Source: an uncultured Methanobrevibacter sp.
GTDB lineage: Archaea > Methanobacteriota > Methanobacteria > Methanobacteriales > Methanobacteriaceae
Length of the DNA stretch: 64,000 nt
Direction: 5' to 3'
Assembly (NCBI GenBank): GCA_900314605.1
Contig: OMVX01000026.1
Location: 1-64,000, forward strand
A program made the translations under genes and the position numbers. The number at the start of each line of letters is the position of its first letter. The first letter of the stretch is position 1. Below, piece after piece: positions 46,696-56,745 of this stretch. A model generated the notes under the pieces. The model had not been told where the DNA came from, searched no databases, and saw nothing but the letters and a program-made list of their open reading frames with translations.

Positions 46696-48477
46696 ATGTG
46701 TGGTATAGTAGGTTGTGTATTAAAACAAAAGAATGCAGCACCTATATTACTTGATTGTATCTCTAAACTAGAATATAGAGGATATGATTCAGTAGGTATT
46801 GCAACAGAAAACAATAAAATCTATATTAAAAAAGATAAAGGAAAAATCATTGATGTTAACACTAATCTTGATTTAGCAGATATGGAGGGCCAAAGTGGTA
46901 TTGCTCATGTACGTTGGGCAACACATGGAGATCCAAATAAACTTAATTCTCACCCTCATACTGATGAAGAAGGTTCTATTGCTGTAGTCCATAATGGTAT
47001 TATTGAAAATTATGATCAAATTAAAGCTCGTTTAATTAGTGAAGGTCATGAATTTAAATCTGATACTGATACTGAAGTCATTCCACATTTACTTAAAGAC
47101 TTTATGAATGAAGGTTTAAGCCTTGAAGAAGCTATGAGGGAAACTGTTAAAGTTATTCATGGTGCTTATGCAATTGCTGCAGTATGTGTTGATGAACCTG
47201 GTAAGGTTGTTGCAACAAGAAAGGACAGTCCTCTTATTGTAGGTATTGGAGATGGGGAATTTTTTGTAGCTTCCGATTCTCCTGCTATTTTAAAGTATAC
47301 AAATAATATTATTTATCCAGAACGAGATGAAATTGTCACATTAACTATGGATGGAGTTAATATTACTGATATTGAAGGTAATGTTTTGGATAAAGAAATT
47401 GAAACTATTGATTGGACTCCAGAAATGGCTCAAAAAGAAGGTTTCGATCACTTTATGATAAAAGAGATTTATGAGGAAAGTGATGCTGTAAGAAATACCT
47501 TAACTGAAAAAGAAAGTATTAGGGAAATTATTGATGATGTAAAGGATGATATTAATAAAATTGTCTTTGTAGCATGTGGTACTAGTTATCATGCATCACT
47601 TACAGGTAAATATTTAATAGAATCAATGAGTGGTATAACAACAGAAGTTCTACTTGCCAGTGAATTTAAATATTCTGCTAAAACATTAGATGAACGTACT
47701 CTTGTAATATTTATATCACAATCTGGTGAAACTGCAGATACTTTAAAAGCTCTTGATGTTGCAAATGAAACTAGTAAAACTCTTGCTATTGTAAATGTTG
47801 CAGGATCTTCTGCAACTCGTAGAGCAAAATATGTTATTCAAACTCAGGCAGGTCCTGAAATAGGGGTTGCAGCAACAAAAACATATATCTCACAGTTAAC
47901 TGCAATTTATTTACTCGCTGCACTTCTTGCAGATAATCAGGAATTGCTTGATAAGTTAGAAAAGGTACCAAATTATATAGATGAGATTTTAGAGGATGTT
48001 GAACCTCTTAAAATTATGACAGAGAAATATAAATACACTGATGATTTCTTCTATATTGGTAGAGGTTTTGTTTATCCTACAGCACTTGAAGGTGCACTTA
48101 AACTTAAAGAAATTACTTATATTCATGGTGAAGGTTATGCTGCAGGCGAATTAAAACATGGTCCACTTGCACTTATAGATAACTGTATACCTGTTGTGGT
48201 TATATTACCTCCAGGTGAAAATCATAGGAAAACCATGTCTAATTTGGAAGAAGTTAAATCCAGAGGTGCTGATGTTATAGGTATTGGTGCTAAATCTGAT
48301 GAAGGTATTATTAACAAATCTAAGGATTATTTCTTAATTAATGATGAGGTTGATGATATTATAGCACCACTTGTATATATTATTCCTCTACAGTTAATGA
48401 GTTATTATATTGCTGTTGAGAAAAACTTTGATCCTGATAAACCTAAAAACTTAGCTAAGTGTGTTACAGTAGAATAG
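46696..48477 (+). CDS. glmS: Glutamine-fructose-6-phosphate aminotransferase
   Basis: The class II glutaminase domain (MCGIVGCV, Cys2; HVRWATHGDPN; HNGIIENY) is followed by two SIS isomerase domains (FVACGTSYHASLTGKY, ISQSGETADTLKAL, EIGVAATKTYISQ) and the typical end PKNLAKCVTVE. It makes glucosamine-6-phosphate from fructose-6-phosphate and glutamine, the entry to UDP-GlcNAc and to pseudomurein and surface glycans. GTAGGAGG precedes the ATG. Length 593 is normal. Confidence 0.93.
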   Translation: MCGIVGCVLKQKNAAPILLDCISKLEYRGYDSVGIATENNKIYIKKDKGKIIDVNTNLDLADMEGQSGIAHVRWATHGDPNKLNSHPHTDEEGSIAVVHNGIIENYDQIKARLISEGHEFKSDTDTEVIPHLLKDFMNEGLSLEEAMRETVKVIHGAYAIAAVCVDEPGKVVATRKDSPLIVGIGDGEFFVASDSPAILKYTNNIIYPERDEIVTLTMDGVNITDIEGNVLDKEIETIDWTPEMAQKEGFDHFMIKEIYEESDAVRNTLTEKESIREIIDDVKDDINKIVFVACGTSYHASLTGKYLIESMSGITTEVLLASEFKYSAKTLDERTLVIFISQSGETADTLKALDVANETSKTLAIVNVAGSSATRRAKYVIQTQAGPEIGVAATKTYISQLTAIYLLAALLADNQELLDKLEKVPNYIDEILEDVEPLKIMTEKYKYTDDFFYIGRGFVYPTALEGALKLKEITYIHGEGYAAGELKHGPLALIDNCIPVVVILPPGENHRKTMSNLEEVKSRGADVIGIGAKSDEGIINKSKDYFLINDEVDDIIAPLVYIIPLQLMSYYIAVEKNFDPDKPKNLAKCVTVE

Positions 48478-48589
48478 TTTTTTTTAATTTTAATTAACTA
48501 TTTTATTTTTTAAAATATTTTATAATTGGAATAAAGGTAATTATTTTCAAATAAATTTTACCATTTTTCCAATATTATCATATTCTCAT

Positions 48590-48620
48590 CCATGTTTTCA
48601 CCCTTAAATGTGAAAGATGG
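48590..48620. repeat. Hairpin-forming inverted repeat
   Basis: CCATGTTTTCAC at 48590-48601 pairs with GTGAAAGATGG at 48610-48620, with one unpaired position, around an AT-rich loop. Outer arms are only loosely complementary. It could be a terminator of the glmS transcript or an operator; no T-run follows, so neither is settled. Confidence 0.4.
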
Positions 48621-48660
48621 TCAAAATATGGAATTTGAAAACTCACTATACATTTAAAAT

Positions 48661-48837
48661 GTTTATATTCTTTATTAAAATAAATTAAAAAAATATTCTT
48701 TATTAAAATTAATTTAAATGTTTATATTCTTTATTAAGATAAATTAAAAAAATATTCTTTATTAAAATTAATTTAAATGTTTATATTCTTTATTAAGATA
48801 AATTAAAAAAATATTCTTTATTAAAATGTTTATATTT
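48661..48837. repeat. 59-bp tandem repeat, three copies
   Basis: The unit starts gtttatattctttattaa and recurs at 48661, 48720 and 48779; the last copy is partial. Copies 2 and 3 share one base (aagat instead of aaaat). It is non-coding and lies in the promoter region of the adhesin gene, so changes in copy number could alter promoter spacing. Confidence 0.8.
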
Positions 48838-48920
48838 TTAGCTCTTAATTCCTAAAGAACTTTTTTTTTAAAATTATATAACAAATATTTTTAAAAAAAC
48901 TGAATACAGGAGGATTTAAT

Positions 48921-51167
48921 ATTAAGTTAAAATCAATTTTTGTTTTAACAATGATTTTATTTCTATTTTCATGTTTAAGTTTAATTTCTGCAACTAATGT
49001 TAATATAGATGAATCTCTTGATTCAACAGATTATAGTATACAGGAACTATCAAACAATGATTATTTAGATAATGAAGAAATTAGTTTAGTCAGTAATCAT
49101 GATAAAAATTCTAAAGATAATGGTGAAAGTGTAAAAGCTAATGAGGGTAGTTTAGATATTAGTCAATTAAATCAGACCATTAATTTAGGTTCTGAAGATA
49201 CTATCAAATTAGAAAATGATTATGCATTTAACAATAATACTGACTCTGGTTTTATAGAAACCGGTGGTATAATATTGGAACGTAGTTTAACTATTGATGG
49301 TCAAGGCCATACTATAGATTTAGGTGGAAAAATAAGATTTTTAAATACTTCAAACAATACTTTAACTTTAAAAAATATTAATATTATTAATGGTTTCTCA
49401 ATGGTGGATGGTGGTGCATTATATTTAGAAGGTAATGCTACTATCAGTAACTCTACATTTACAAATAACAATGTAAACCATCATGGTGGTGCAATATATA
49501 TAGTAAATAATATTACAGATATCCTCGATTGTACATTTATCAATAATAATGCTTATGGTCAGGGTGGTGCAATTGCTACAGAGAATCATCTTACTGTTAA
49601 TATAAAAGATTCACAGTTTTTAGAAAACAATGCAACTAAAGGTGGTGCATTAAGTATTTATGGTATTGTTATAATTGAGGATTCCATTTTTAAAAACAAC
49701 TATGTATCTGGTTCAGGAGGAGCATTTTTTAAGATGGGAGGTCGTGTGAACATTACAAAATCTGAATTTATAAATAATAGTGCAGGGATTGGTGGTGTAT
49801 TTTTTACAAATGGAGGTACAGTTAATATTAAAGAGTCTTCTTTTTATAATAATACTGCTTATACTGGTGGTACTGCTTTTCAGGAAGAATATACAAAAAT
49901 AAATATTAAAGATTCTAAATTTAGAAATAATTCTAAAGATAATATTGTTTGCACTGAAATAAGAGATGATATTAAGGTAGATGATAAAACAAAAGATCAT
50001 AGTGATCCTAATTTGGTTCTTACATATACTGAAATGGAGGTTGACATTAAAAATTATACATATGATACTATAGGTACCATTGAGTATAATGTTTATTGTG
50101 CAGATGGAACGGATATTGATGAAGGGATTATGATTCTTTTAATTAATGATGAAATATATAAAATCCAAAATATCACTCATGGTGGTAGTGGATTCATTAC
50201 TCTTTTAGGTTTCGATGCAGGAAACTATAATTTATCTCTTATATATAATGGAAGTTCTGATTTTGCAAGTTCAATATTTGGACCAATTAATTTTACAGTT
50301 AATAAACATAATATTGATATGAATATTACCTCAAATAATATTACTTATGGTAATATTGCTTTATTTAATATTACAATTGAAAATATTACTGATGGGGTAG
50401 CATCTTTGATTTATAAGAATAAAACTTATTCTACTAATATTACTGGTGGGGTGGGTTCTATTTATCTTAATGGATTAGATGCAGGTAATTATAACTTTAA
50501 CATTACTTTTGATTCTAAAAATTATTATGCAACTAAAAATATTAATTTAACTGTAAATAAACAAGCTACTCGTATTATTGCAAAAAATGCAAATTATATT
50601 ATAAATTATGGCAGCTCATATAAAGTTAGATTAAATAAGAAAGTTGCTAATCTTAAGGTTCAATTTTTATTAAAGGGTAAAACTATAGCCACTACTAAAA
50701 CTGATGCTTCAGGTCTTGCAAAAATTAAATTATCTTCTGCTCAATTAAAAAAAGTAAGAGCAGGTACATGGAAAATGATGGTAATTTTCCAAGGGGATAA
50801 AAACTATGTTAACTCTAATGTTACTACTAAAATAACTATTAAAAAAGAAAATACTAAATTGTCAAATGTTGGACCTTTAAAAAAATACTATAAATCTACT
50901 GATAAAACAATGCAGTTAGTAGCTAAATTATTAAACAGTAAAAATAAAATTGTTAAAAATCAAATAGTTTACTTTAAAGTTAACAATAAAAAAATATTTA
51001 AAGTAAAAACTAATGCTAAAGGGGTAGCTAAACTAACACTAAATGCTCCACTAATAAAGAAATGTAAATTAAACAAAAAAGGCAAATATAATTTTACTGT
51101 AAGCTATAAAACTACATCAACATATAATCAATGTAGAAAAAATGGCCGTATAACAGTTATAAAATAA
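48921..51167 (+). CDS. Adhesin-like protein with non-canonical ATT start
   Basis: The signal peptide (KLKSIFVLTMILFLFSCLSLISA) precedes an acidic linker and PMP-like beta-helix repeats (about residues 80-330, GGALYLEGNATISNSTFTNN). Ig-like domains and a Lys-rich C-terminal domain (KKYYKSTDK...GRITVIK) like that of the first adhesin complete the chain. The first ATG (48951) falls inside the signal peptide's hydrophobic core and would drop the basic start. AGGAGGA at 48908-48914 sits 6 bases before the in-frame ATT at 48921, which gives the usual KLK start. Probably exported and held to the pseudomurein wall. Confidence 0.8.
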   Translation: MKLKSIFVLTMILFLFSCLSLISATNVNIDESLDSTDYSIQELSNNDYLDNEEISLVSNHDKNSKDNGESVKANEGSLDISQLNQTINLGSEDTIKLENDYAFNNNTDSGFIETGGIILERSLTIDGQGHTIDLGGKIRFLNTSNNTLTLKNINIINGFSMVDGGALYLEGNATISNSTFTNNNVNHHGGAIYIVNNITDILDCTFINNNAYGQGGAIATENHLTVNIKDSQFLENNATKGGALSIYGIVIIEDSIFKNNYVSGSGGAFFKMGGRVNITKSEFINNSAGIGGVFFTNGGTVNIKESSFYNNTAYTGGTAFQEEYTKINIKDSKFRNNSKDNIVCTEIRDDIKVDDKTKDHSDPNLVLTYTEMEVDIKNYTYDTIGTIEYNVYCADGTDIDEGIMILLINDEIYKIQNITHGGSGFITLLGFDAGNYNLSLIYNGSSDFASSIFGPINFTVNKHNIDMNITSNNITYGNIALFNITIENITDGVASLIYKNKTYSTNITGGVGSIYLNGLDAGNYNFNITFDSKNYYATKNINLTVNKQATRIIAKNANYIINYGSSYKVRLNKKVANLKVQFLLKGKTIATTKTDASGLAKIKLSSAQLKKVRAGTWKMMVIFQGDKNYVNSNVTTKITIKKENTKLSNVGPLKKYYKSTDKTMQLVAKLLNSKNKIVKNQIVYFKVNNKKIFKVKTNAKGVAKLTLNAPLIKKCKLNKKGKYNFTVSYKTTSTYNQCRKNGRITVIK

Positions 51168-51711
51168 TATTTAACCATTAAAAGTAGGATTTTGATTATA
51201 AAAGACATAACATTACATAACTCTTTATAATTTATATAATTCCTATTTTTTTTATATTATCTATTAATTTTATTTTTGTTGTTTTATATATCCATTTTTC
51301 TCTATTTTTTATTTTTTTTATTCAATTAACTTTTTTTTACATATTTTTTCATTTAATTAACTTAATTTTAATTTAAATTTTTACAGTTTTTTTTATATTA
51401 CATATTTACATATATGTGTTTATGTGTATTTACACACTTACACACTTATATAATTATTTTTTTACTCAATCTTTTTTTTTTTTTACTTTATCCCTTTATT
51501 TTTTCATTCTCTTAAAATATTTATTTTAATTAAATTTTGAAGTATTAACAGTTAGAGTGATTATTTTTGCTGTTGGCTATTAATTAGATCATATTATTAA
51601 ATAAATATACTAATTCTATTTTAATGATAATAATTATTCATTAATATATATTTTTTATAAAAAGGATTATCATATTATATCTATATTCTTGAATTATTCA
51701 TTTTTTAAGGT
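51168..51711. other. 544-base AT-rich intergenic region
   Basis: Long T-runs (51240-51500), a purely repetitive ACATATATGTGT...ACACACTTACACAC stretch around 51400-51450, and A/T filler. It separates a plus-strand adhesin from a minus-strand flippase, so it is a shared terminator zone. No small gene is visible. Confidence 0.4.
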
Positions 51712-53142
51712 TTACTTTCTATGAATTACACTTCTAATTATACTTTTATCATTTTCATCAAATCCTCTTAAAAGTATTAAACATATAAAGTAAATGATTA
51801 TTCCAAGAATTATACCTATCCATAAATTTACTCCTGTATAATATAATACAAGTCCCATAATTACTGATGAGATAATTATTTTTATAACATCAAATAGGGT
51901 TTTTATTGAGGGGTGGTATTTGGTTTTAAAGATTATAATAAACATAATAATAAATATATAAATTTCACTTAGTAAAGTTGCTATTGCAGCACCAAGCTCT
52001 TTGAATTGGCTTATTAATATTAGATTAAGTATTACATTTACAAGTACAGCTGTTCCATAAATTTTAGTATTAGTTACCTCTTTATGAGATGAGTTTAACA
52101 GTAATCCACCAGACCCATTAATAAATAAAAATGGTATTGTAAATATTAAAAATTGTATAATTATACTTGATGATATATATGCATTACCATAAATTAGAAC
52201 AATTAAACTTTTAGCATAAATAACTACACCGATGCTTATAGGAATTGATATTAAAAGTAAATATTTTATTGATTTTTCATAGGACAATTTAAGTAAATCG
52301 TCTGAATTTTTATATAGTTTACTCATCACTGGAAAAATTACAGCAGTATAAACTGTATATAATGTTGTAAGTATGGTAATAATTTTATAGGATGCATTAT
52401 AAATTCCTGTAGAATATGCAGTAGTCATAAAACCTAACATTGTCATATCAATATTAAAATAAATACTATTAAATAAATTCATTAATCCAAATGGTATTGA
52501 TCTTTTAATTAATATCTTCCAGTATTTAAAATTAAATTTAAGTTTAGGGCGATAGATTTTTCTTGAAACTTGTATACGTAAATATAAATAAGAAGTAAAA
52601 TATGCAATTAAATAGGATAATGTTACACCGATTAATCCTAAATCAAAATAAGCACATATGATTACTAGTGATAATAGTAAGAATGAATTAAGTAATGTAC
52701 TTTTTGCGGTGTATGACATCTTTTCATAGGCTTGAAAAACAGAATTTAAAATTAGAGTCATATTTATAAAAAGATTTTCAATACCTATTAACAAACAAAC
52801 TGTAATAACAATCTTTGTATCGCCTTTTAAATACAAAATTAATCCTATAAAAAGAATTACAATTATTGAGGAAATTGTTTTAAGTGGAATAGCATTATTT
52901 AAAAGATCTGGTAAAAGGTCATGTTCTCTTGATACATCTCGAATAAGTAATTGGCTTATTCCAAAATCCATAAACATTCCAAAAACAATAGAAAGTGATA
53001 TTGCAAAGGATAATATTCCGAGATTGCTAGCTCCAAGATATCTTGCAATTATAATGGTCCATACAAAACCACATATCGCAGTAAATACCTGTGAGGACAT
53101 CATCCATCCAGAATTTTTAAAAATTTTTAGAATTTCACTCAT
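51712..53142 (-). CDS. Polysaccharide flippase (Wzx/MATE family)
   Basis: The 476-residue protein has about 12-14 membrane helices. It starts EILKIFKNSGWMMSSQVFTA, then IARYLGASNLGILSFAISL, both typical of Wzx-type oligosaccharide flippases of the MOP superfamily. It would move lipid-linked glycan units across the membrane. The neighbouring glycan genes support this. AGATGAA precedes the ATG. Confidence 0.85.
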   Translation of the reverse strand: MSEILKIFKNSGWMMSSQVFTAICGFVWTIIIARYLGASNLGILSFAISLSIVFGMFMDFGISQLLIRDVSREHDLLPDLLNNAIPLKTISSIIVILFIGLILYLKGDTKIVITVCLLIGIENLFINMTLILNSVFQAYEKMSYTAKSTLLNSFLLLSLVIICAYFDLGLIGVTLSYLIAYFTSYLYLRIQVSRKIYRPKLKFNFKYWKILIKRSIPFGLMNLFNSIYFNIDMTMLGFMTTAYSTGIYNASYKIITILTTLYTVYTAVIFPVMSKLYKNSDDLLKLSYEKSIKYLLLISIPISIGVVIYAKSLIVLIYGNAYISSSIIIQFLIFTIPFLFINGSGGLLLNSSHKEVTNTKIYGTAVLVNVILNLILISQFKELGAAIATLLSEIYIFIIMFIIIFKTKYHPSIKTLFDVIKIIISSVIMGLVLYYTGVNLWIGIILGIIIYFICLILLRGFDENDKSIIRSVIHRK

Positions 53143-53689
53143 AATTTCATCTTTTTTTAATTAAAAATTTATTATTTAATAAATCATTTAATATAGTTTA
53201 TAATAATATTTAAGATTTTGATATTTATATTTACACTAGATTTTTTTATTTATTAATTTTAAACATGTTAAATCTTATTTAAAAAGGTTAAATTATTATC
53301 TTGCATAATAAATAATGATTTTTAGGGACTTATTAATTAATCAATTTTTGTAGTTACAATCTGATTTTATATATTTTTTAACTATTATATTATTCTCTAA
53401 TTATTTAATTAATGTTTTTTAACTAAGCTTCCAATCATGATATTTTTAAAATTATTAAAAATTATTAGGTTTGTTTTAAAATTTCTTCCCAAATATTTAG
53501 AAAGTTTTGAAATAATTTTTAATCTATTTAGTTCCTTAATTATATATTTTTTTAATAAATAATTATTTAATCCATTTTTTGATTTATGTCTATAAGTATA
53601 TTATAAATAAAATTTAAATCAATAAATAATTAAAATAGAATATCTTAATTTATTAAATTTTAATTTTTAATTTTATAAGGGGATATTAT
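53143..53689. other. 547-base intergenic region between flippase and GRE
   Basis: Both flanking genes read away from it, so it holds two promoters. It is AT-rich with no open frame of note. A few less AT-rich points (for example 53430-53440) have no recognised identity. Confidence 0.4.
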
Positions 53690-55780
53690 ATGAATATTTA
53701 TTTTAGGAAAATTGCAGGACCAATTTTTAACAGGGCTCAAAAAAGTAATTTAGGTAGAAAATCAATTAATATTGTATTTTTAACTCGTAAATTTATTTGG
53801 AGATTTAATAATAAAACAACTGCAGGTGTATATCTTGTAAAAAATATTCATAAAATCTTTAATACGAATCCTAAATTAAGCTATGCAATTCAGATAAAAA
53901 AGCTTTTAGATAAAGTAAATATTCAAATAACAGATGAAAATTTTATATTTTTCCTTGATGAATTTAAAATTTTATCTTATAATAATATTAGAGTAGACAA
54001 TATTTCAATTGATTATTCTAGAACACTTGATAATTCTTTACATGATTTTAAAGAATTTTATTCTCTAAAAAAAGTAAATAATACTAAAAATATTGATTTT
54101 ATCCAAGACCAATTAGATATGATTGAAGGTATTGAATTATTTATATTAAAAATTATAGATGCTATTAAAAATTCTAATAGGCAGGATAAGGATAAATATA
54201 TAGGTTTTTTTGAAAATATTATTAATAAAAAGGTTACACATTTTGAAGAAGCTTTACAGCGTATTTTGTTTTATAATCAAGTTTTATGGCAAACTGGTCA
54301 TTATCTAAATGGATTAGGGCGATTAGATAAGATTTTACAAGATTTATATTATAATGATATAAATAATAATTTTTTAACGAAAGAAGAAGCTTTTAATTTA
54401 ATTAAAAACTTTTTAAAATCTTTACATTCTTATTATTGGTATAAAAGTACTGCTTTTCTGGGGGATACTGGTCAGGTAATAATTTTAGGTGGAAAAGAAA
54501 CAGATGGCACATATTTCTATAATGATTTAACTTATCTTTTTATAGAAGCAATAAACCAACTTCAATTACCAGATCCTAAGGCACTTCTTAGAGTAAGTAA
54601 AGATACTCCAAGAGATTTAATTGAATTATCTTTAAAAACAATGAATACTGGTTGTGGAAGTCCTCTTTTATCTAATGATGATATTGTTATAGATAAAATG
54701 ATTGAATTTGGATATGATGCAGATGATGCATATAATTATGTTGTATCTGCATGTTGGGAGCCTAGTGCAGTTGGAAAAGGACTTGAACAAAATAATATTA
54801 ATTTTTTATCATTTTTAAAACCATTAAATAATATATTTGATAATGAATCAGAGGAATTTATAAACAGTATAAATGATTTTGATAATTTGTTTGAAACATA
54901 TAAAACTTATTTAAAAATTGAGGCAAATAATCTTATAGATATTCTAGACGATGTAGAATTTAATACGGACCCAATTTTATCTATGTTTATAGATAATTGT
55001 AAATATAATCAACTAGATGTTACTAATGGTGGTGCTAAATATAATCATTATGGTATAACAACAGTTTCACTTGCAAATACTGTAAATAGTTTATATAATA
55101 TAAAACAGTTTGTATTTAAGGATAAGAAATTTTCTCTTACCGAATTTAACAATATACGAAAAGATAATTTCACTGACTGTGATGATTTACTAGAACAGTT
55201 AAAAACCAATCCTAAACACTTTGGATGTGACGATGAAGAGATTATTTCACTAACAAATGAAATAATTGAATATTTAGAAAACTGTTTTAAAGATTATAGA
55301 AATAAATTTGGAGGTCGTATTAAATTTGGTTTAAGTTCACCTTCTTATATAAGTGGTGGAGAAATAATATCTGCTTCATTTGATGGTAGAAGAAATGGAG
55401 AACCATTTTCAACACATATATCTGCAGATTTAAATAATGATTATACAGAACTTATGAGATTTGCTTCTAAAATTGATTATGAAGGATGTAAATTTAATGG
55501 TAATGTAGTGGATTTAATGGTATCACCTAATTTTATTAAAAATAATTTTGAGAAATTCACTGATTATATTCTACTTTCAATTAAATTAGGATTTTATCAG
55601 ATGCAAATGAATGTTGTTGATAGTAAAACATTAATTGAAGCGAAAGCTCATCCAGAATTACATACTAATCTTATTGTACGGGTTTGGGGTTTTAGTTCCT
55701 ATTTTAATGATTTACCTTTAAGTTATAAAGATTTACTTATTGAAAGAGCTTTAAAAAATGAAAGAAAGCTTTCATTTTAA
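53690..55780 (+). CDS. Glycyl radical enzyme (PFL/GDH family, unknown substrate)
   Basis: A 696-residue glycyl radical enzyme. The C-terminal glycyl loop is RVWGFSSYF with Gly667 as radical site, the thiyl Cys355 is in VVSACWEPSAVG with Glu357 two residues on, and HYLNGLGRLDKIL matches the family. The C-x-E pattern is that of diol/glycerol-type dehydratases or lyases, not the Cys-Cys of pyruvate formate-lyase. About 95 residues shorter than many relatives, mostly at the N-terminus. It lies 45 bases before its activase and between flippase and glycosyltransferase genes. The substrate is unknown; a sugar or polyol is possible. GGGGAT precedes the ATG. Confidence 0.85.
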   Translation: MNIYFRKIAGPIFNRAQKSNLGRKSINIVFLTRKFIWRFNNKTTAGVYLVKNIHKIFNTNPKLSYAIQIKKLLDKVNIQITDENFIFFLDEFKILSYNNIRVDNISIDYSRTLDNSLHDFKEFYSLKKVNNTKNIDFIQDQLDMIEGIELFILKIIDAIKNSNRQDKDKYIGFFENIINKKVTHFEEALQRILFYNQVLWQTGHYLNGLGRLDKILQDLYYNDINNNFLTKEEAFNLIKNFLKSLHSYYWYKSTAFLGDTGQVIILGGKETDGTYFYNDLTYLFIEAINQLQLPDPKALLRVSKDTPRDLIELSLKTMNTGCGSPLLSNDDIVIDKMIEFGYDADDAYNYVVSACWEPSAVGKGLEQNNINFLSFLKPLNNIFDNESEEFINSINDFDNLFETYKTYLKIEANNLIDILDDVEFNTDPILSMFIDNCKYNQLDVTNGGAKYNHYGITTVSLANTVNSLYNIKQFVFKDKKFSLTEFNNIRKDNFTDCDDLLEQLKTNPKHFGCDDEEIISLTNEIIEYLENCFKDYRNKFGGRIKFGLSSPSYISGGEIISASFDGRRNGEPFSTHISADLNNDYTELMRFASKIDYEGCKFNGNVVDLMVSPNFIKNNFEKFTDYILLSIKLGFYQMQMNVVDSKTLIEAKAHPELHTNLIVRVWGFSSYFNDLPLSYKDLLIERALKNERKLSF

Positions 55781-55825
55781 ATATTTCATACATTTTTCAA
55801 AAACATTCTATTTTAAGGTAATATT

Positions 55826-56596
55826 ATGACAGTTAGAGTTACAAACATTCAACATTTTTCATTACATGATGGTCCAGGAATAAGGACAACTGTATTTCTT
55901 AAAGGATGTAATCTTAATTGTCCATGGTGCTGCAATCCAGAAAATATTTCGTTTGAAATAGAAAAATATTTTGAAAATGGATTAAATAAAGAATTTGGTT
56001 ATGATATTTCCTTAAATGAATTAGAAAAAGAAATCCTAAAAGATGAAATATACTATAATAATGGAGAAGGAGGAGTAACTTTTTCAGGTGGAGAACCTTT
56101 TCTTCAAATAGCAAATATTATTCCTCTTTTAAAAAGCTTAAAAAATAAGGGAATTAATATATGTTTTGAAACTTCTCTTAGTATAAACAGTAATTTAGTT
56201 TTAATGGCTATAGATTATATAGATGAAATTTTTATTGATATCAAGCTTTTAGAAAAGGAAAAGACTTTCAATATTCTTAACTTAAATCTTGATTTATATT
56301 TAAATAATTTAGAAATAATCAATAATTCAGATATTAAAAAAGAAAATATTACATTTAGGATTCCATTAAACATGGAATATACTTTAAATAAAAAGAATAT
56401 TGATCAGATTATAAATCTTTTAAAAAGATATCCCTATAAAGTAGAAATATTCAAAACCCATAATCTTGCTGAAAATAAGTATAAATTATTAGATAAAAAG
56501 CAGGTTGAAATCAAAGAACTTTCTGATAATCAAATAAATGATTTTTATAATCAAATTAAAGAAATAACTGAAAATGTTGAAATAATTAGTTTGTAG
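55826..56596 (+). CDS. Glycyl radical enzyme activase (radical SAM)
   Basis: A radical-SAM protein with N-terminal HFSLHDGPGIRTTVFLKGC and the cluster motif C28-x3-C32-x2-C35 (CNLNCPWC), then VTFSGGEPF with SAM-binding Gly-Gly-Glu. The length (256) fits a short activase without the extra ferredoxin-like insertion carried by many dehydratase activases. It makes the glycyl radical on the enzyme encoded just upstream. AAGGTAAT precedes the ATG. Confidence 0.9.
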   Translation: MTVRVTNIQHFSLHDGPGIRTTVFLKGCNLNCPWCCNPENISFEIEKYFENGLNKEFGYDISLNELEKEILKDEIYYNNGEGGVTFSGGEPFLQIANIIPLLKSLKNKGINICFETSLSINSNLVLMAIDYIDEIFIDIKLLEKEKTFNILNLNLDLYLNNLEIINNSDIKKENITFRIPLNMEYTLNKKNIDQIINLLKRYPYKVEIFKTHNLAENKYKLLDKKQVEIKELSDNQINDFYNQIKEITENVEIISL

Positions 56597-56745
56597 TCAT
56601 CACTCCTCATTGAAAGTAGATTAAAAAATAAAGAATGCTTGTATTTTAATTATTTCATTTACATTTTTTTACAATATTCTTTTTTTTAAGGAATATAATT
56701 TAAATAAATAATAATTATTATTTAAAATTAAATAAAAATTAAAAC

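Larger units (their letters stand above)
48478..48920. other. Intergenic between glmS and second adhesin
   Basis: Contains a hairpin-forming stretch (48590-48620), a 59-bp tandem repeat (separate entry) and, at its end, the AGGAGGA ribosome site (48908-48914) of the second adhesin. No gene is visible. Confidence 0.5.

Noticed and set aside
53690-55780. Pyruvate formate-lyase
   Set aside because: The active site has Cys-Trp-Glu rather than adjacent Cys-Cys, so classical PFL activity is not supported although the glycyl loop is of the same superfamily.
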